64,000 nt of DNA from Paraburkholderia phytofirmans PsJN. GTDB lineage: Bacteria; Pseudomonadota; Gammaproteobacteria; Burkholderiales; Burkholderiaceae. This document shows positions 8,680 to 18,286 of the stretch, piece by piece (position 1 is the first letter of the stretch; the number at the start of each line of letters is the position of its first letter). The translations under genes were made by a program, and so were the position numbers. The notes under the pieces are model-generated. The model was not told the origin of the DNA, did no database searches, and worked only from the letters and a program-made list of their open reading frames with translations. The stretch covers positions 1,426,001-1,490,000 of the forward strand of contig NC_010681.1 of assembly GCF_000020125.1 (NCBI RefSeq). The letters are read 5' to 3'.

Positions 8680-10377
8680 ATGCAAGTCCCCCTCTACGCC
8701 GAAACGCGTACGCGCGATGCCGCGCTTGCATCGGCGCCTTACGGCATGTTTACCTGCACTGCGGACGGCACGTTCGACTGCGTCAACGCCGCTTTCGAAA
8801 AGCTGACGGGACTGGCGGCTGAAGAACTGATCGGCCGGCGCACCTTCGAGTCTTTGTTCGATCCGGCCGAACTGGCCAAGCGTCGCGCCGAACTGCCGTC
8901 GCTTGCCATGGTGACTTCGCGCTATGAAGGCGAGTGGAGCTTCTTGCGACGCAACGGCACGCCGGTTCGCGTTGTGCTGGCGTTGGCGCCGCTCGTCACC
9001 GAGCCCGCGCGGACCGCTTGTCCCGCGCTGTATGTGGGCATCGCCATCGACATGACGCGTTACGCGCAATCGGAAGCGCGTCTCTGGTACGTCGCGCATC
9101 ACGACGGCGTGACCCGCCTGCCGAATCAAACGCTTTTCACCGAACGGCTGGAACTCACGATCGCGCGTTGCGAGCGTAGCGGCAGCGGTTTTACCGTGCT
9201 GATCGCCGAGCTCGATCATCTGCGCAAACTGCGCGACGCGCTCGGCTTGCATGCGGCCGAACTCGTGCTGCAAATCGTCGGCGAACGGTTGCGCGGTCTT
9301 TTTCCGAACGACGGCACGATCGCCTCGATCGGCGGCACGCAGTTCGCATTGCTGGTCAACGAAACCGGCCCGGCGGCCGATGCGTTCGCCGCCGAAGCGC
9401 TGGGCCGCATTGCCGAGGCGATCGATTACGCCGGCACCGCGTTGAACATTACCGCGAGCATCGGCATCGTGGCGTATCCGGCCGACGGCGGCGATGCGCC
9501 TACGCTGATGCGCCGCGCGGGCGTGGCGTTGTCGGCGGCCTCGGCGGTGAACGGCAATGCGGTGCGGCGCTTTTCCACCGCGCTCGAAGGCCAGGCCGCG
9601 CGCCGCTTCGAACTGCAGACCATGTTGCGCGACGCAATCGATCGTCAGCAACTGCATCTCGTGTATCAACCGCAGGTCACGCTCTCCAACGGCCATATCG
9701 CGCAGGTGGAGGCGCTGCTGCGCTGGAACCACCCGCAACGCGGCCTGATCAGTCCCGTCGAATTCGTGCCGGTTGCGGAGGAGGCGGGCTTGATCGAGCA
9801 GATCGGCGAGTGGGTGATCCGGACCGCGTGCCGCGATGCCGGCAAGTTGCTGCGGCTGACGGGCAACTTGCCGCGCTTCGCGGTGAACGTCTCGCCGCAG
9901 CAGTTCCAGCGGCACAATCTGTTCGAGACCATCCGCGAGGCGTTGGAAGATGCCGCACTCGACCCGTCGTATCTCGAAGTGGAAATCACCGAGGGCGTTC
10001 TGCTCGGCGACACCGAACAGGCGTTGCAGACGCTCTTTGCATTACGCGATCTGGGCGTGGAGGTGGCGGTAGACGACTTCGGCACCGGCTATTCGAGCCT
10101 CGCTTATCTGACGCGCTTTCCGTTGAATCGCCTGAAAATCGACCGCTCGTTTGTGATGCGCATGAGCACCGATCCGCAGTGCGCGGCGCTGGTGGGCGCC
10201 ATCATCGCGATGGCGCACGCGCTCAAACTGCGCGTGACGGCCGAAGGCGTCGAAACGGCGGAGCAGGCCGCGCAACTCGAAGCGCTCGGTTGCGATGAAG
10301 CGCAAGGCTTCTGGTTTTCGCGGCCGATCACCGTTGCGGCACTGCGTAATCTGTTGAGGCCCTTGGGCACTCTCTGA
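8680..10377 (+). CDS. PAS-GGDEF-EAL c-di-GMP phosphodiesterase
   Basis: The protein has 565 residues from ATG 8680; the frame is open further upstream, but that part is pseudogene sequence. Domains are PAS (about 12-125), GGDEF (about 135-300) and EAL (about 310-560). The GGDEF signature at residues 218-222 is GGTQF, so diguanylate cyclase activity is not expected. The EAL domain keeps VEALLRWNHP (Glu344), EITEGVL, DDFGTGYSSLAYL, LKIDRSFV and AEGVET, so c-di-GMP hydrolysis is likely. The degenerate GGDEF may serve as a GTP-binding regulator, as in some related proteins (inference). It has no membrane segment, so it is cytosolic with a PAS input. Confidence 0.9.
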   Translation: MQVPLYAETRTRDAALASAPYGMFTCTADGTFDCVNAAFEKLTGLAAEELIGRRTFESLFDPAELAKRRAELPSLAMVTSRYEGEWSFLRRNGTPVRVVLALAPLVTEPARTACPALYVGIAIDMTRYAQSEARLWYVAHHDGVTRLPNQTLFTERLELTIARCERSGSGFTVLIAELDHLRKLRDALGLHAAELVLQIVGERLRGLFPNDGTIASIGGTQFALLVNETGPAADAFAAEALGRIAEAIDYAGTALNITASIGIVAYPADGGDAPTLMRRAGVALSAASAVNGNAVRRFSTALEGQAARRFELQTMLRDAIDRQQLHLVYQPQVTLSNGHIAQVEALLRWNHPQRGLISPVEFVPVAEEAGLIEQIGEWVIRTACRDAGKLLRLTGNLPRFAVNVSPQQFQRHNLFETIREALEDAALDPSYLEVEITEGVLLGDTEQALQTLFALRDLGVEVAVDDFGTGYSSLAYLTRFPLNRLKIDRSFVMRMSTDPQCAALVGAIIAMAHALKLRVTAEGVETAEQAAQLEALGCDEAQGFWFSRPITVAALRNLLRPLGTL

Positions 10378-10434
10378 AGCCGGAGGGCGGGCGGCAAGGA
10401 TTGCCGTGCGCCTGCATGTGCTTAGCCATCCCTA

Positions 10435-10650
10435 TCAATTATTCAGTCGATGCAGCGCGTCGCCGCGATGAACGGCATGCTTGCCGCTTTTCTCGCTTTG
10501 CACCTCGTAGTGTGGATCGGATGTGGAGGCATCGACGGTTCTGCCATCCACGGTCGTGTGGGTAGAAATGACGCGCACAATCTTGCCGTGCGTGACACCT
10601 TGCGGCGTGTTCCAGCTGACACGGTCGCCAGATTTCAGATGTTGGGACAT
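10435..10650 (-). CDS. Small Tudor-like HVA1/DUF2945 protein
   Basis: The protein has 71 residues, with GGAGCGTCAC just before the ATG at 10650. It starts HLKSGDRVSWNTPQG and ends HAVHRGDALHRL, the pattern of the DUF2945 (hypervirulence-associated, Tudor-like) family. The fold suggests a small beta-barrel. The biochemical role is not established. The gene is divergent from the MscS channel, sharing a 147-bp intergenic region. Confidence 0.8.
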   Translation of the reverse strand: MSQHLKSGDRVSWNTPQGVTHGKIVRVISTHTTVDGRTVDASTSDPHYEVQSEKSGKHAVHRGDALHRLNN

Positions 10651-10797
10651 GTGACGCTCCACGGTGGCATTCCGCATATTTGCGTATTCGGATATGGGAG
10701 CAAGTCGCGTGCCTTCGCACATGAAAAGTGAAGAGCGGGAACGTAACCTGCTTCCTTGCGTCAGGGTACCTATACCGTAACGGACCGAAGACTCAAG

Positions 10798-11607
10798 ATG
10801 AACGATCTCCTGACCCGACTTTTTCACTTCCAGCCGTCGTTGCTCGTCACGCTGACGCACGACGCCCTGCATATCGTGCTGGCCGTGCTGATCCTCGCGC
10901 TCGGCTGGTGGCTGTCGAACCGCGTCGGCTCCATGTTCGCCCGCGCGCTCGCGCGCACACATGCTGACCCGACCCTCGCGCCGATGCTGGCGGCCATGGG
11001 CACCTGGGCCGTGCGGGTGCTCGTTTTCATCGCGGCGCTCAGCGAAGTCGGCATCGCGACCGCAAGCGTGCTTGCGGTGCTGGGCGCCGCCGGTCTCGCA
11101 ATTGGGCTCGCGCTGCAAGGCACGCTGCAAAATATCGCGGCCGGCATGATGCTGTTGATGCTGCGGCCGTTTCGCGTCGGCGATGTGATCGAAGGCAGCG
11201 GCGCGGCAGCAGGCATCGTGCGCGAAGTGGGGCTCTTCACCACCCGCATCGAACGCGGCGACGGCAATGCCGTGTTCGTGCCGAACAGCCAGATCTGGAG
11301 CAATCCGGTGATCAACTACAGCAGCGGCGGCACGCAGCGCATCGAGGTCGAAGTGGGCCTCGCGCAGCGCAAGGACGTCGACGCCGCGATCGGCGAATTG
11401 AAGAAACTCGTCGCCGACGAACCGCGCGTGCTGGGCGGTGCCACGCTCGCGCCGATCGTGACGGTCGCGGACTATCCGGACGATGGCGGCGCGACGCTGC
11501 GCATCGCGGCGTGGGTGCGCACGCCGGACGCGTCGCTGACCAGCGGCGACCTGCACGAGCACGCGCAGGCCGCGCTCGAACAGGCCGGTTGCCCGGTAGC
11601 GGCGTAG
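10798..11607 (+). CDS. MscS-family mechanosensitive channel
   Basis: The protein has 269 residues, close to E. coli MscS length. Three hydrophobic helices occupy about 20-125. The pore helix is rich in Ala/Gly (LAVLGAAGLAIGLALQGTLQNIAAG), followed by the beta-domain signature MLLMLRPFRVGDVIEG and the VPNSQIWSNPVINYS element. These are the defining features of small-conductance channels that release solutes on hypo-osmotic shock. It is an inner-membrane protein. The ATG at 10798 is chosen because it precedes the first helix; earlier in-frame codons are not conserved in this family. Confidence 0.92.
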   Translation: MNDLLTRLFHFQPSLLVTLTHDALHIVLAVLILALGWWLSNRVGSMFARALARTHADPTLAPMLAAMGTWAVRVLVFIAALSEVGIATASVLAVLGAAGLAIGLALQGTLQNIAAGMMLLMLRPFRVGDVIEGSGAAAGIVREVGLFTTRIERGDGNAVFVPNSQIWSNPVINYSSGGTQRIEVEVGLAQRKDVDAAIGELKKLVADEPRVLGGATLAPIVTVADYPDDGGATLRIAAWVRTPDASLTSGDLHEHAQAALEQAGCPVAA

Positions 11608-11726
11608 TTCGCCGCGGGCGTTGCACCTCGCCACCGTGCGACAGCGACGCGCCGGCGCCGACGGCCCGTAGACGGGCGTGAGGCACACCGTACCAATCGC
11701 ACCGCGTGCCGTCTGGCGACCGCCTC

Positions 11727-11732
11727 TATAAT
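11727..11732 (+). promoter_or_regulatory. Candidate -10 box for heme oxygenase gene
   Basis: A perfect TATAAT lies 42 bases before the proposed start of the heme oxygenase gene. No convincing -35 hexamer is seen at the right distance, so the call is tentative. Confidence 0.3.
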
Positions 11733-11773
11733 CGTTCACTGCTCATTCACAATGAACCGGACTCGTTTGACGT

Positions 11774-12442
11774 TTGACCGACACATCTGAAACCACTGTC
11801 CGCTCGTCTTCGGGTGGAAACGAGGGGGCGGCCGGCGCACTACCCGCTGCGCTTGTCGCGCTGCGCGCCGCGACCGCTGAACGCCACGAACTGCTGCACG
11901 AAATCATGCCGCTGTCGGTCGACAGCGTCGCATTGCGCGACTATCTCGCGCACCTGCAAATTCTGCGTGACTGGCTCGAACCGCTCGAAGCCTGGCTGGG
12001 CACTTTCAGCGATGGTCCGCAGTCGCCGCTGCTTCCAGCGCGCATCAACCGCCTGGCGCTGATCGACGCCGATCTCGCGCATGAATCGGCGCTGCCGCAG
12101 GAGCGCGCCGCCTCGGCGGCGTGGAACGCGCACCGCTGGCAAGGCGGCGCGAGTGCTGCCTATCGCTGGGGCGTCTGCTATGTGATCGAAGGTTCGCAAC
12201 TCGGCGGCGCGGTGCTGTATGCGCGCCTGAAAGACCGCCTCGCGCCGCATCCGCTAGGCTTTCTGCAAGCCGGCCGCGAATCGCTCGCCGCGCGCTGGCA
12301 GGCCTTCCATCGCGCCATGGCTGCGGAGGTTGCCCATTCCACCCTGATCGATGAAGCGTGCCGCGGCGCGGCCGATGCCTTCGACCGTCTGATCGAACTC
12401 GCGCGGCGCCCTGTCACGGCCGCCTGCGCGAACGCCGATTGA
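11774..12442 (+). CDS. bphO: Biliverdin-producing heme oxygenase
   Basis: The protein has 222 residues from a TTG; an in-frame stop at 11768 rules out a longer form. It is a helical heme oxygenase, with the proximal-His segment ATAERHELLHEIMP near residue 37 and the distal helix GVCYVIEGSQLGGAVLYARL around 134-152. Heme oxygenase opens heme to biliverdin, carbon monoxide and iron. Biliverdin is the chromophore of bacteriophytochromes, and such a gene lies 2.2 kb downstream on the other strand, so chromophore supply is the probable role. It ends 21 bp before the PAS kinase gene, so both may be cotranscribed. Confidence 0.87.
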   Translation: MTDTSETTVRSSSGGNEGAAGALPAALVALRAATAERHELLHEIMPLSVDSVALRDYLAHLQILRDWLEPLEAWLGTFSDGPQSPLLPARINRLALIDADLAHESALPQERAASAAWNAHRWQGGASAAYRWGVCYVIEGSQLGGAVLYARLKDRLAPHPLGFLQAGRESLAARWQAFHRAMAAEVAHSTLIDEACRGAADAFDRLIELARRPVTAACANAD

Positions 12443-12462
12443 AGCGCGACCGGAACACACCT

Positions 12463-14109
12463 ATGGACAGCCGCCACCAGGAACCTTCCTCGCCGACTCG
12501 CCAGTTCGACGCAGCCGCCGCATTCGAGGCGTTGCCCGAGGCCTACCTGATCCTCAACCACCGCTACGAGATCCTGCTCGCCAACGCACGTTATCTGCAC
12601 TTGACGGGGCAGTCGGCGGTCGATCTGCTCGGCAAATCGATTCTCGACGTTAATCAGTTCGGCTCGTCCGAGCAACGGGAAGCGCGGCGTGCGTGGCTGA
12701 CCACTGCCTTGCGCGAGCTGTCCACTGGCGAGTCGAAATGGTCGCCGCTGTTTCGCTACGAAATGCCCGGTCACGCGGGGGCAGGCGGCGAGAGCGAAAC
12801 CCGGCTGCCGCGCTACTGGACGATCAAGGCGAGCCTGTTGCCCGCGCGTGACGGACAAGCCAGCGCGATCGCGCTGCGTGTGAGCGAAGTCACCGAGCGC
12901 GTTTCCGACTACGAACGCGACCAGCGTGAGCGCGCGAAGCTGCGCTCGCAGGCCCAACTGCGCCGGCTCCTCGCCGATGAAGCCAGGGCGCAATTGCGCG
13001 AGCAGCAGGAGCGCTTCCAGATTGCCATGACGTTTTCGCAACTGGGCGCGTGGGAACTGGATCCGGTGACCGGTGCGATTGATTGCACCGATCAATGCAA
13101 GTTGAACCTCGGTCTGGGGTTGAACGCGGAGTTGACCGCAGCGCGCCTGTTCGACGAAATCGTGCATCCCGAAGACCGCGCCCGTTTGCGTGATGCGATG
13201 AATCAGGCGCTGGCGGCCCACGACCATTTCGAAGTCGATTACCGGGTCGGCTGGGCAAACGGCAGTGTGCGCTGGATCCTCGTGCGCGGCGTCGGCCGTT
13301 TCCTGCCGGACGGCACCTTGAGTTCCATCATCGGCTTCACGCTCGACATCACGTCGCGGAAAGAAGCCGAACTAGAGCAGCGGGAGATCGCGGCTTCCGA
13401 GAAACGCATGCGCGAGCATAGCGAACGTCTCGCCATGGCAATGGATCATTTCGTCACCACCGTCAGCCACGAACTGCGCTCGCCGCTTTCGGCCATCATG
13501 TCGTGGACCGATCTGTTGCAGCGCGCAGCCGATCCTTCGCATCTGGCGCGCGCCACCAGCGTGATCAGCCGCAACGCGCGGCAACTGTCGCATATGGTGG
13601 ACGATCTGCTCGACAGCGGCGCGATCGTGACCGGCAAATTGTCGGTCAATTTGCAGCCCGTCGATCTTGGCGCGCTGGCCGGGATCATCGCTGAAGATAT
13701 GCGCATGCATGCCGAAGCCAAAGGCTTGCGGCTGATTGCGGACGATCTGGCGTCCGCTACGGTGCTCGCCGACGAAGGCCGCATGAAGCAGGTGGTCTGG
13801 AATCTCGTGTCGAACGCGGTGAAATTCAGCCCGCAAGGCACCGTCGAACTGTCGGTGCGGGCCGACGCCGAGTGTGTCGAAGTCGCGGTGCGCGATACCG
13901 GGCTCGGTCTGGATCGGGAATCGATGGAGCGGATTTTCGAACGCTTCCAGCAGTTCGGTGCCGATGGTTCTGGCCGCGTGGCCGGTCTCGGTTTGGGATT
14001 GTGGCTCGTGAAGAACCTGGTGGATCTGCACGGCGGCACGGTCACCGCGGAAAGCCCCGGCCCGGGACAGGGCGCGACGTTTCGGGTGAGGCTGCCGGCG
14101 TACCGCTAG
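12463..14109 (+). CDS. PAS/PAC sensor histidine kinase
   Basis: The protein has 548 residues from ATG 12463. Two PAS domains (about 20-145 and 185-300) are joined by a charged coiled-coil-like helix (about 145-185). A PAC-like DITSRKEAELEQ leads to the HisKA domain, with His336 in TTVSHELRSPLSAI. The ATPase has N-box WNLVSNAVKFS, G1 VRDTGLGLD, and a G2-like GLGLGLWLVK. It has no membrane segment, so it is a cytosolic sensor. No chromophore-binding domain is present. It is sandwiched between heme oxygenase and a phytochrome/response-regulator pair, so it may signal through the same regulator (inference). Confidence 0.9.
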   Translation: MDSRHQEPSSPTRQFDAAAAFEALPEAYLILNHRYEILLANARYLHLTGQSAVDLLGKSILDVNQFGSSEQREARRAWLTTALRELSTGESKWSPLFRYEMPGHAGAGGESETRLPRYWTIKASLLPARDGQASAIALRVSEVTERVSDYERDQRERAKLRSQAQLRRLLADEARAQLREQQERFQIAMTFSQLGAWELDPVTGAIDCTDQCKLNLGLGLNAELTAARLFDEIVHPEDRARLRDAMNQALAAHDHFEVDYRVGWANGSVRWILVRGVGRFLPDGTLSSIIGFTLDITSRKEAELEQREIAASEKRMREHSERLAMAMDHFVTTVSHELRSPLSAIMSWTDLLQRAADPSHLARATSVISRNARQLSHMVDDLLDSGAIVTGKLSVNLQPVDLGALAGIIAEDMRMHAEAKGLRLIADDLASATVLADEGRMKQVVWNLVSNAVKFSPQGTVELSVRADAECVEVAVRDTGLGLDRESMERIFERFQQFGADGSGRVAGLGLGLWLVKNLVDLHGGTVTAESPGPGQGATFRVRLPAYR

Positions 14110-14184
14110 TGCGCGGTGATGAAGCGCGCTAGCGTGGTCGATCGATGCTGCAAATCAGCGTGGATCAGCGTGTTTCAGCGTGCA

Positions 14185-14646
14185 TCAACGTGGATAAGGC
14201 GGCGGCTCGTTCAGCACGCCCCAGAACACGCCGAGGTCGTTGATCGCCGCCATGAAATCGTCGAACGCGACGGGTTTCACCACGTAGGCATTGACGCCGA
14301 GATCGTAACTGCGCAACAGATCGCTTTCTTCGCGCGACGACGTCAGCATCACCACCGGAATGCGCTTGAGTTTGTCGTCGGCGCGCAGGGCTTTGAGCAC
14401 CTCGTGACCATCGATCTTGGGCAGCTTCTTGTCGAGCAGAATCACCGCTGGATTGTCTTCCGAGCGGTTCGCCCATTGGCCTTCGCGGCGCAGATATTGC
14501 AAGGCTTCCTCGCCGTCGCGCAAAGACACGACGGGATTGGCGAGGCGCGTTTTTTCGAGCGCGATCAGCGTGAGCTCCACGTCGTTGGGATTGTCTTCAA
14601 CCAGCAGGAAAGGTCTTAGCACGCTGTGTCCTTCATTTTGATTCAT
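14185..14646 (-). CDS. Stand-alone response regulator (Rcp1-like)
   Basis: The protein has 153 residues and is a receiver domain only. Acidic residues are near 18-20 (LLVEDNPND), phospho-acceptor Asp72 is in VILLDKKLPKIDGHE, Thr is in VVMLTSS and Lys in YVVKPV. The NPNDVELTL start and DKKLP motif are typical of receivers partnered with bacteriophytochromes (Rcp type). It overlaps the end of the phytochrome gene by 14 bp, so the two are translationally coupled. No output domain is present, so it must act by protein contact or phosphotransfer. Confidence 0.9.
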   Translation of the reverse strand: MNQNEGHSVLRPFLLVEDNPNDVELTLIALEKTRLANPVVSLRDGEEALQYLRREGQWANRSEDNPAVILLDKKLPKIDGHEVLKALRADDKLKRIPVVMLTSSREESDLLRSYDLGVNAYVVKPVAFDDFMAAINDLGVFWGVLNEPPPYPR

Positions 14647-17008
14647 CTTTCGACTCCTTCGGCACGGGGCGAAAGCGCTTGCCCGGCGCCAACGCGGTTA
14701 GTCGCGCCATGGCCGCCGCGGGAGATTTTTCTCCCGCAGCCGGGGCGGCGGCGAATACGTGGGGAAGCGAAAAATAGATCGCTGCGCCCTTGTCGATTTC
14801 GGCCGCCGCCCAGGCTTTACCGCCGTGCCGCTCCACAATTCTTTTGACGCCAGCAAGCCCGATTCCCGTACCGGCGAATTCCTCGACCCGATGCAGCCGC
14901 TGGAACACGCCGAAGAGTTTATCGACGTAGCGCATGTCGAAGCCGACGCCGTTGTCTTTGACAAAAAAGACATCCTGCCCGGCCAGTTCGCCGTCACCCG
15001 CATAGCGGCCGATTTCGATTTCAGCGCGCTCGCGGGTCGACGTGAATTTTACCGCGTTCTCGATCAGGTTCCGGAGCACGACATGCAGCAGCACGGCGTC
15101 GGCGGTCACATGGCCGAGCGCGCCAACGCGCCATGCAATGTCGCGCGAGGGCGCGTCCTTGACTTCGTCCGCGATGAGCGCTTCGGTCATGGCGTTCACA
15201 TCGACCGATTGCGGACGCAAGGCCGCGCGCCCCATCTGCGAAAAGGCGAGCAGATCGTCGACGAGTTTGCCGCCGAAGCGCGCCGAGGAAATGATTCGCT
15301 CGACGAAATGATTGCCGCGCGCCGACAGGCGCTCGCTTTCCATCTGGCGCAGCAGGTCGCCGAAACCGACGATGTGCCGCAGCGGCGCGCGCAGGTCGTG
15401 CGATACCGTGTACGAGAAACCTTCGAGTTCCTTGTTGGCGCGCCCGAGTTCGAGCGCCAGTTGGGCGAGTTCCTCGGCGCGGCGCAGCACGATGCCCAGC
15501 AGCGCGGTACGGAACTCGACCGCGATTTCGAGTTCGGCGGGACGCCAGGCCGGCGAGCGGCCGCGTACGGTATCGGTCCAGACAGCAAAGCTCTCGCGCG
15601 GCGAGAGGGAAGCGGACAGGCTGGCCAGTTTCACGCGCGGATCGCCCGCCCATTTGATCGTCTGAACGACTTCCTTGCGAAACCACAGCACGTAGTTGCG
15701 AAACAGCTTGGAAATCGATACCGCGAGCACGCCCGCAAAGTCAGGATTAACCGGCAACGCCGGGTATGCGGTAGCGAGCGTGTCTGTGGCGAAGGTGTCG
15801 TCTACTTGCGTGTCGAGCCATTCGACGAGCTTCGACACTTCCGGCTCGGAAGGCGTGGTGCCGACCAGCAGCACACGCCCGTCGAAGACGATCGCCGCGC
15901 CGTCCGACGCGGTCAGTCCGAGCAGATCTTGCGGATCGCCGGCAAGCGCGTCCGTGAAACTGTCCGTATTGGCCATGACCGCGAGCAGGCGCGCGAGCGC
16001 GCGGCGCAGTTCGAGCCGGTACTCGGCTTCCGCGTGATCCTCCTTCGCTTCGATCTGCAGCGACAGCACTTGCGCGATGTGTTCGCACGCGGTGCGCACC
16101 TCGAAGGGCGGGACGCGCGCGGTGTCGTGATGGCAGGAAATCAGTCCCCACAGCTTGCCGCGCACCACGATCGACATCGACATGGACGACAGCGTGCCCA
16201 TGTTCTTCATATATTGCACGTGCACCGGCGAGACGCTGCGCAGCGACGCGTAGGTGAGATCCGTCGGCCGGCCGGTGGACGGATGCAGCGGCGGCACGAG
16301 CGGCGCGGGCCGGTAGTCGGCGTCCGCGATCAGACGGATGCGGTTGCGCACATAGAGCGCGCGCGCTTGCGCGGGGATGTCGGAGCCCGGGAAGTGTTGG
16401 TCCGCGTAGGACGCATAACCCGGCTCGACATGTTCCGCGATCACGTGGCCGCTGCCGGTGCCGTCGAAGCTGTAGACCAGCGTGCGGCCGTAACCGGTGA
16501 TGCGCTGCACTTCGTCGGCGGCGAGTTGCGCGAGTCCCGCGACCGTTTGCACGTCTTCCAGACGGTTGATGAACGTGCGCACCAGCGGGTACATGGACGA
16601 GAACACGTCGAGCGTGCCGCGTGCCGGTTCCAGTTCGACGATTACGACGCCCTGATACCGATGCACGATGACGGCGAACGGCGCGGCGGGTGAACCGGCG
16701 ACGTTCGCGCGCGGATCGTTCATCGAGCCGACGTAAAGCGGAATGCCTTCTTCCTGGTGCGTGGCCAGCGTACTGACAATGCGTTCTGCCCATTCGTCGC
16801 CGACGATTTGCGCGATCGGCTGGCCCAGCGCGTGTTCCGCGGGTAAGCCGGTCAACGTTGCCGTGTTGGCGCTGACTTGCAGCAGCGTGCCGGTGGCCGA
16901 AATGCTGAACAGAAAACCGTGCGGCTGGATGCCGCCGGGAATCTGGATAGGTTCTCTCGCGCAGTCGGCTTCGACTGTCGAAGACGCGGAAGAGTTGAGG
17001 TCTGCCAT
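14633..17008 (-). CDS. bphP: Bacteriophytochrome histidine kinase
   Basis: The protein has 791 residues. The ATG at 17008 is chosen because GTGGAGCACGC precedes it; a start 27 bases upstream is possible. Domains in order are PAS with chromophore Cys16 (DCAREPIQIPGGIQPHG), GAF (about 140-310, with PGSDIPAQARALY), PHY (about 320-500), HisKA with His537 (TVSHDLRAPL), and an ATPase (NLIENAVKF, KDNGVGFD). It senses red/far-red light through covalently bound biliverdin and phosphorylates the response regulator encoded next. All key motifs are present, so it should be active. Heme oxygenase is encoded nearby on the other strand. Confidence 0.93.
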   Translation of the reverse strand: MADLNSSASSTVEADCAREPIQIPGGIQPHGFLFSISATGTLLQVSANTATLTGLPAEHALGQPIAQIVGDEWAERIVSTLATHQEEGIPLYVGSMNDPRANVAGSPAAPFAVIVHRYQGVVIVELEPARGTLDVFSSMYPLVRTFINRLEDVQTVAGLAQLAADEVQRITGYGRTLVYSFDGTGSGHVIAEHVEPGYASYADQHFPGSDIPAQARALYVRNRIRLIADADYRPAPLVPPLHPSTGRPTDLTYASLRSVSPVHVQYMKNMGTLSSMSMSIVVRGKLWGLISCHHDTARVPPFEVRTACEHIAQVLSLQIEAKEDHAEAEYRLELRRALARLLAVMANTDSFTDALAGDPQDLLGLTASDGAAIVFDGRVLLVGTTPSEPEVSKLVEWLDTQVDDTFATDTLATAYPALPVNPDFAGVLAVSISKLFRNYVLWFRKEVVQTIKWAGDPRVKLASLSASLSPRESFAVWTDTVRGRSPAWRPAELEIAVEFRTALLGIVLRRAEELAQLALELGRANKELEGFSYTVSHDLRAPLRHIVGFGDLLRQMESERLSARGNHFVERIISSARFGGKLVDDLLAFSQMGRAALRPQSVDVNAMTEALIADEVKDAPSRDIAWRVGALGHVTADAVLLHVVLRNLIENAVKFTSTRERAEIEIGRYAGDGELAGQDVFFVKDNGVGFDMRYVDKLFGVFQRLHRVEEFAGTGIGLAGVKRIVERHGGKAWAAAEIDKGAAIYFSLPHVFAAAPAAGEKSPAAAMARLTALAPGKRFRPVPKESKDESK

Positions 17009-17093
17009 GCGTGCTCCACGAACGGTACGCTTCATTTTCGCATAGCAAGCGCGCGCGCTCGCTTGAGTGGGTCGATGGCGAGGCGCCGATTGT

Positions 17094-18197
17094 TCAATGC
17101 CCGCGTGGATGGGCCAGGAAAAACCTCACCATTTCCGCGGTGGCGTCGGGACCGGACGGATCTGTGTACGAACCGCGCTGACTGCCGCCGGCCCACGCGT
17201 GAGCTGCGCCGTGAATCGACCACGACTCCGCTTCCACGCCGTTCGCCGCGACATGCCGTTGCCGCGTATAGGCACGCTGGCCGCTTGCCGCGCCCGATTG
17301 CTGGCTGAGGGTGGTGGTGCCGGCGTCGAAGGCCGCGACGATCTCGGCCGCGTTCGACGGATGGACCGTCGTGTCAGCGTCGCCATGAAACACGATCAGC
17401 GGACGTTGCGGCGTGCCATGTGCGCGTTTGCCTTGCGCTTTGCCGCCCTTCATCGCGCCGAGCGCCGAAGGCAAGTCCTTCGCGCAGCCGTAGGCGAGCC
17501 CCGAATGCACGCCGGCCGCGGCGTAGAGATCGGGCGACGTCTTCAGCATGATGTCCGCCATCGCCCCGCCCGCCGACAGACCCGCGACGTACACGCGCGC
17601 GGGATCTACTCGATAGCCACCCATCACTTCTCGCGTGATGCCGGCGATCAACGACGGCTCGCCCTGGTCGCGCAGTTGATCGGCAGGCTTGAACCAGTTC
17701 CAGCATTTCGAATGATTGGCCGCTTGAGCCTGATTCGGATACACGACGATAAAGCCATGACGCTCGGCCATTTCGTTCATGCGCGTGCCGGCGGCGAAGT
17801 CGTCGGCGTTCTGCGTGCAGCCGTGGAGCATGACGATCAGCGGCACGGGTTCGCTGTTGTAGACAGCCGGCACGTAGAGCTTGTACTGGCGTTGGCCCGC
17901 TGCGTTGCTGAACGTGTGCGTGCTGAAGGTGCCCGGCGAGTCGGCTTCGAAAGACGGCGCGCCGGGGGCGTGCGGAGCGGGGCGCGCCTGCGCTTGCGTT
18001 TGCATTTGCTTCCACGCTTGCGCCCATTCGCTGGCATTCGGCGTGTTCGATGCTGGGGAGTGGTCCGCGCGGCCCTCGTTCGCTTTGCCGCCCGCGAGCG
18101 CGCGCTGAACCGCCGCGGTGGCTTCCTGCGGGCCCTTCGTGCGCAATAGCTCGAAGGCATCTGTCATCGATTTCAGGAAATCTTCGTTCATCTTCAT
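17094..18197 (-). CDS. PHB-depolymerase-family esterase
   Basis: The protein has 367 residues from ATG 18197. An N-terminal helical region (about 1-85) carries an AQARPAPHAPGAP linker. An alpha/beta-hydrolase follows, with MLHGCTQNADDFAAGT as the oxyanion region, lipase box GLSAGG (Ser208), an HGDADTTVHPSNA acid loop and the final His in HGAAHAWAGG. The family includes esterases acting on polyhydroxybutyrate oligomers and feruloyl esters. No secretion signal is seen, so an intracellular role is likely. The frame continues upstream but that part overlaps a CopG gene on the same strand and is not used. Confidence 0.87.
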   Translation of the reverse strand: MKMNEDFLKSMTDAFELLRTKGPQEATAAVQRALAGGKANEGRADHSPASNTPNASEWAQAWKQMQTQAQARPAPHAPGAPSFEADSPGTFSTHTFSNAAGQRQYKLYVPAVYNSEPVPLIVMLHGCTQNADDFAAGTRMNEMAERHGFIVVYPNQAQAANHSKCWNWFKPADQLRDQGEPSLIAGITREVMGGYRVDPARVYVAGLSAGGAMADIMLKTSPDLYAAAGVHSGLAYGCAKDLPSALGAMKGGKAQGKRAHGTPQRPLIVFHGDADTTVHPSNAAEIVAAFDAGTTTLSQQSGAASGQRAYTRQRHVAANGVEAESWSIHGAAHAWAGGSQRGSYTDPSGPDATAEMVRFFLAHPRGH

Positions 18198-18286
18198 GGT
18201 GGTTGCGTAGACCTGTGTGGGGCGTGGGTGAGCGAGTCGATTGATGCGTCGCTGCTTCAGCCACGGCAATGAGTCGAGCGCCGCGC

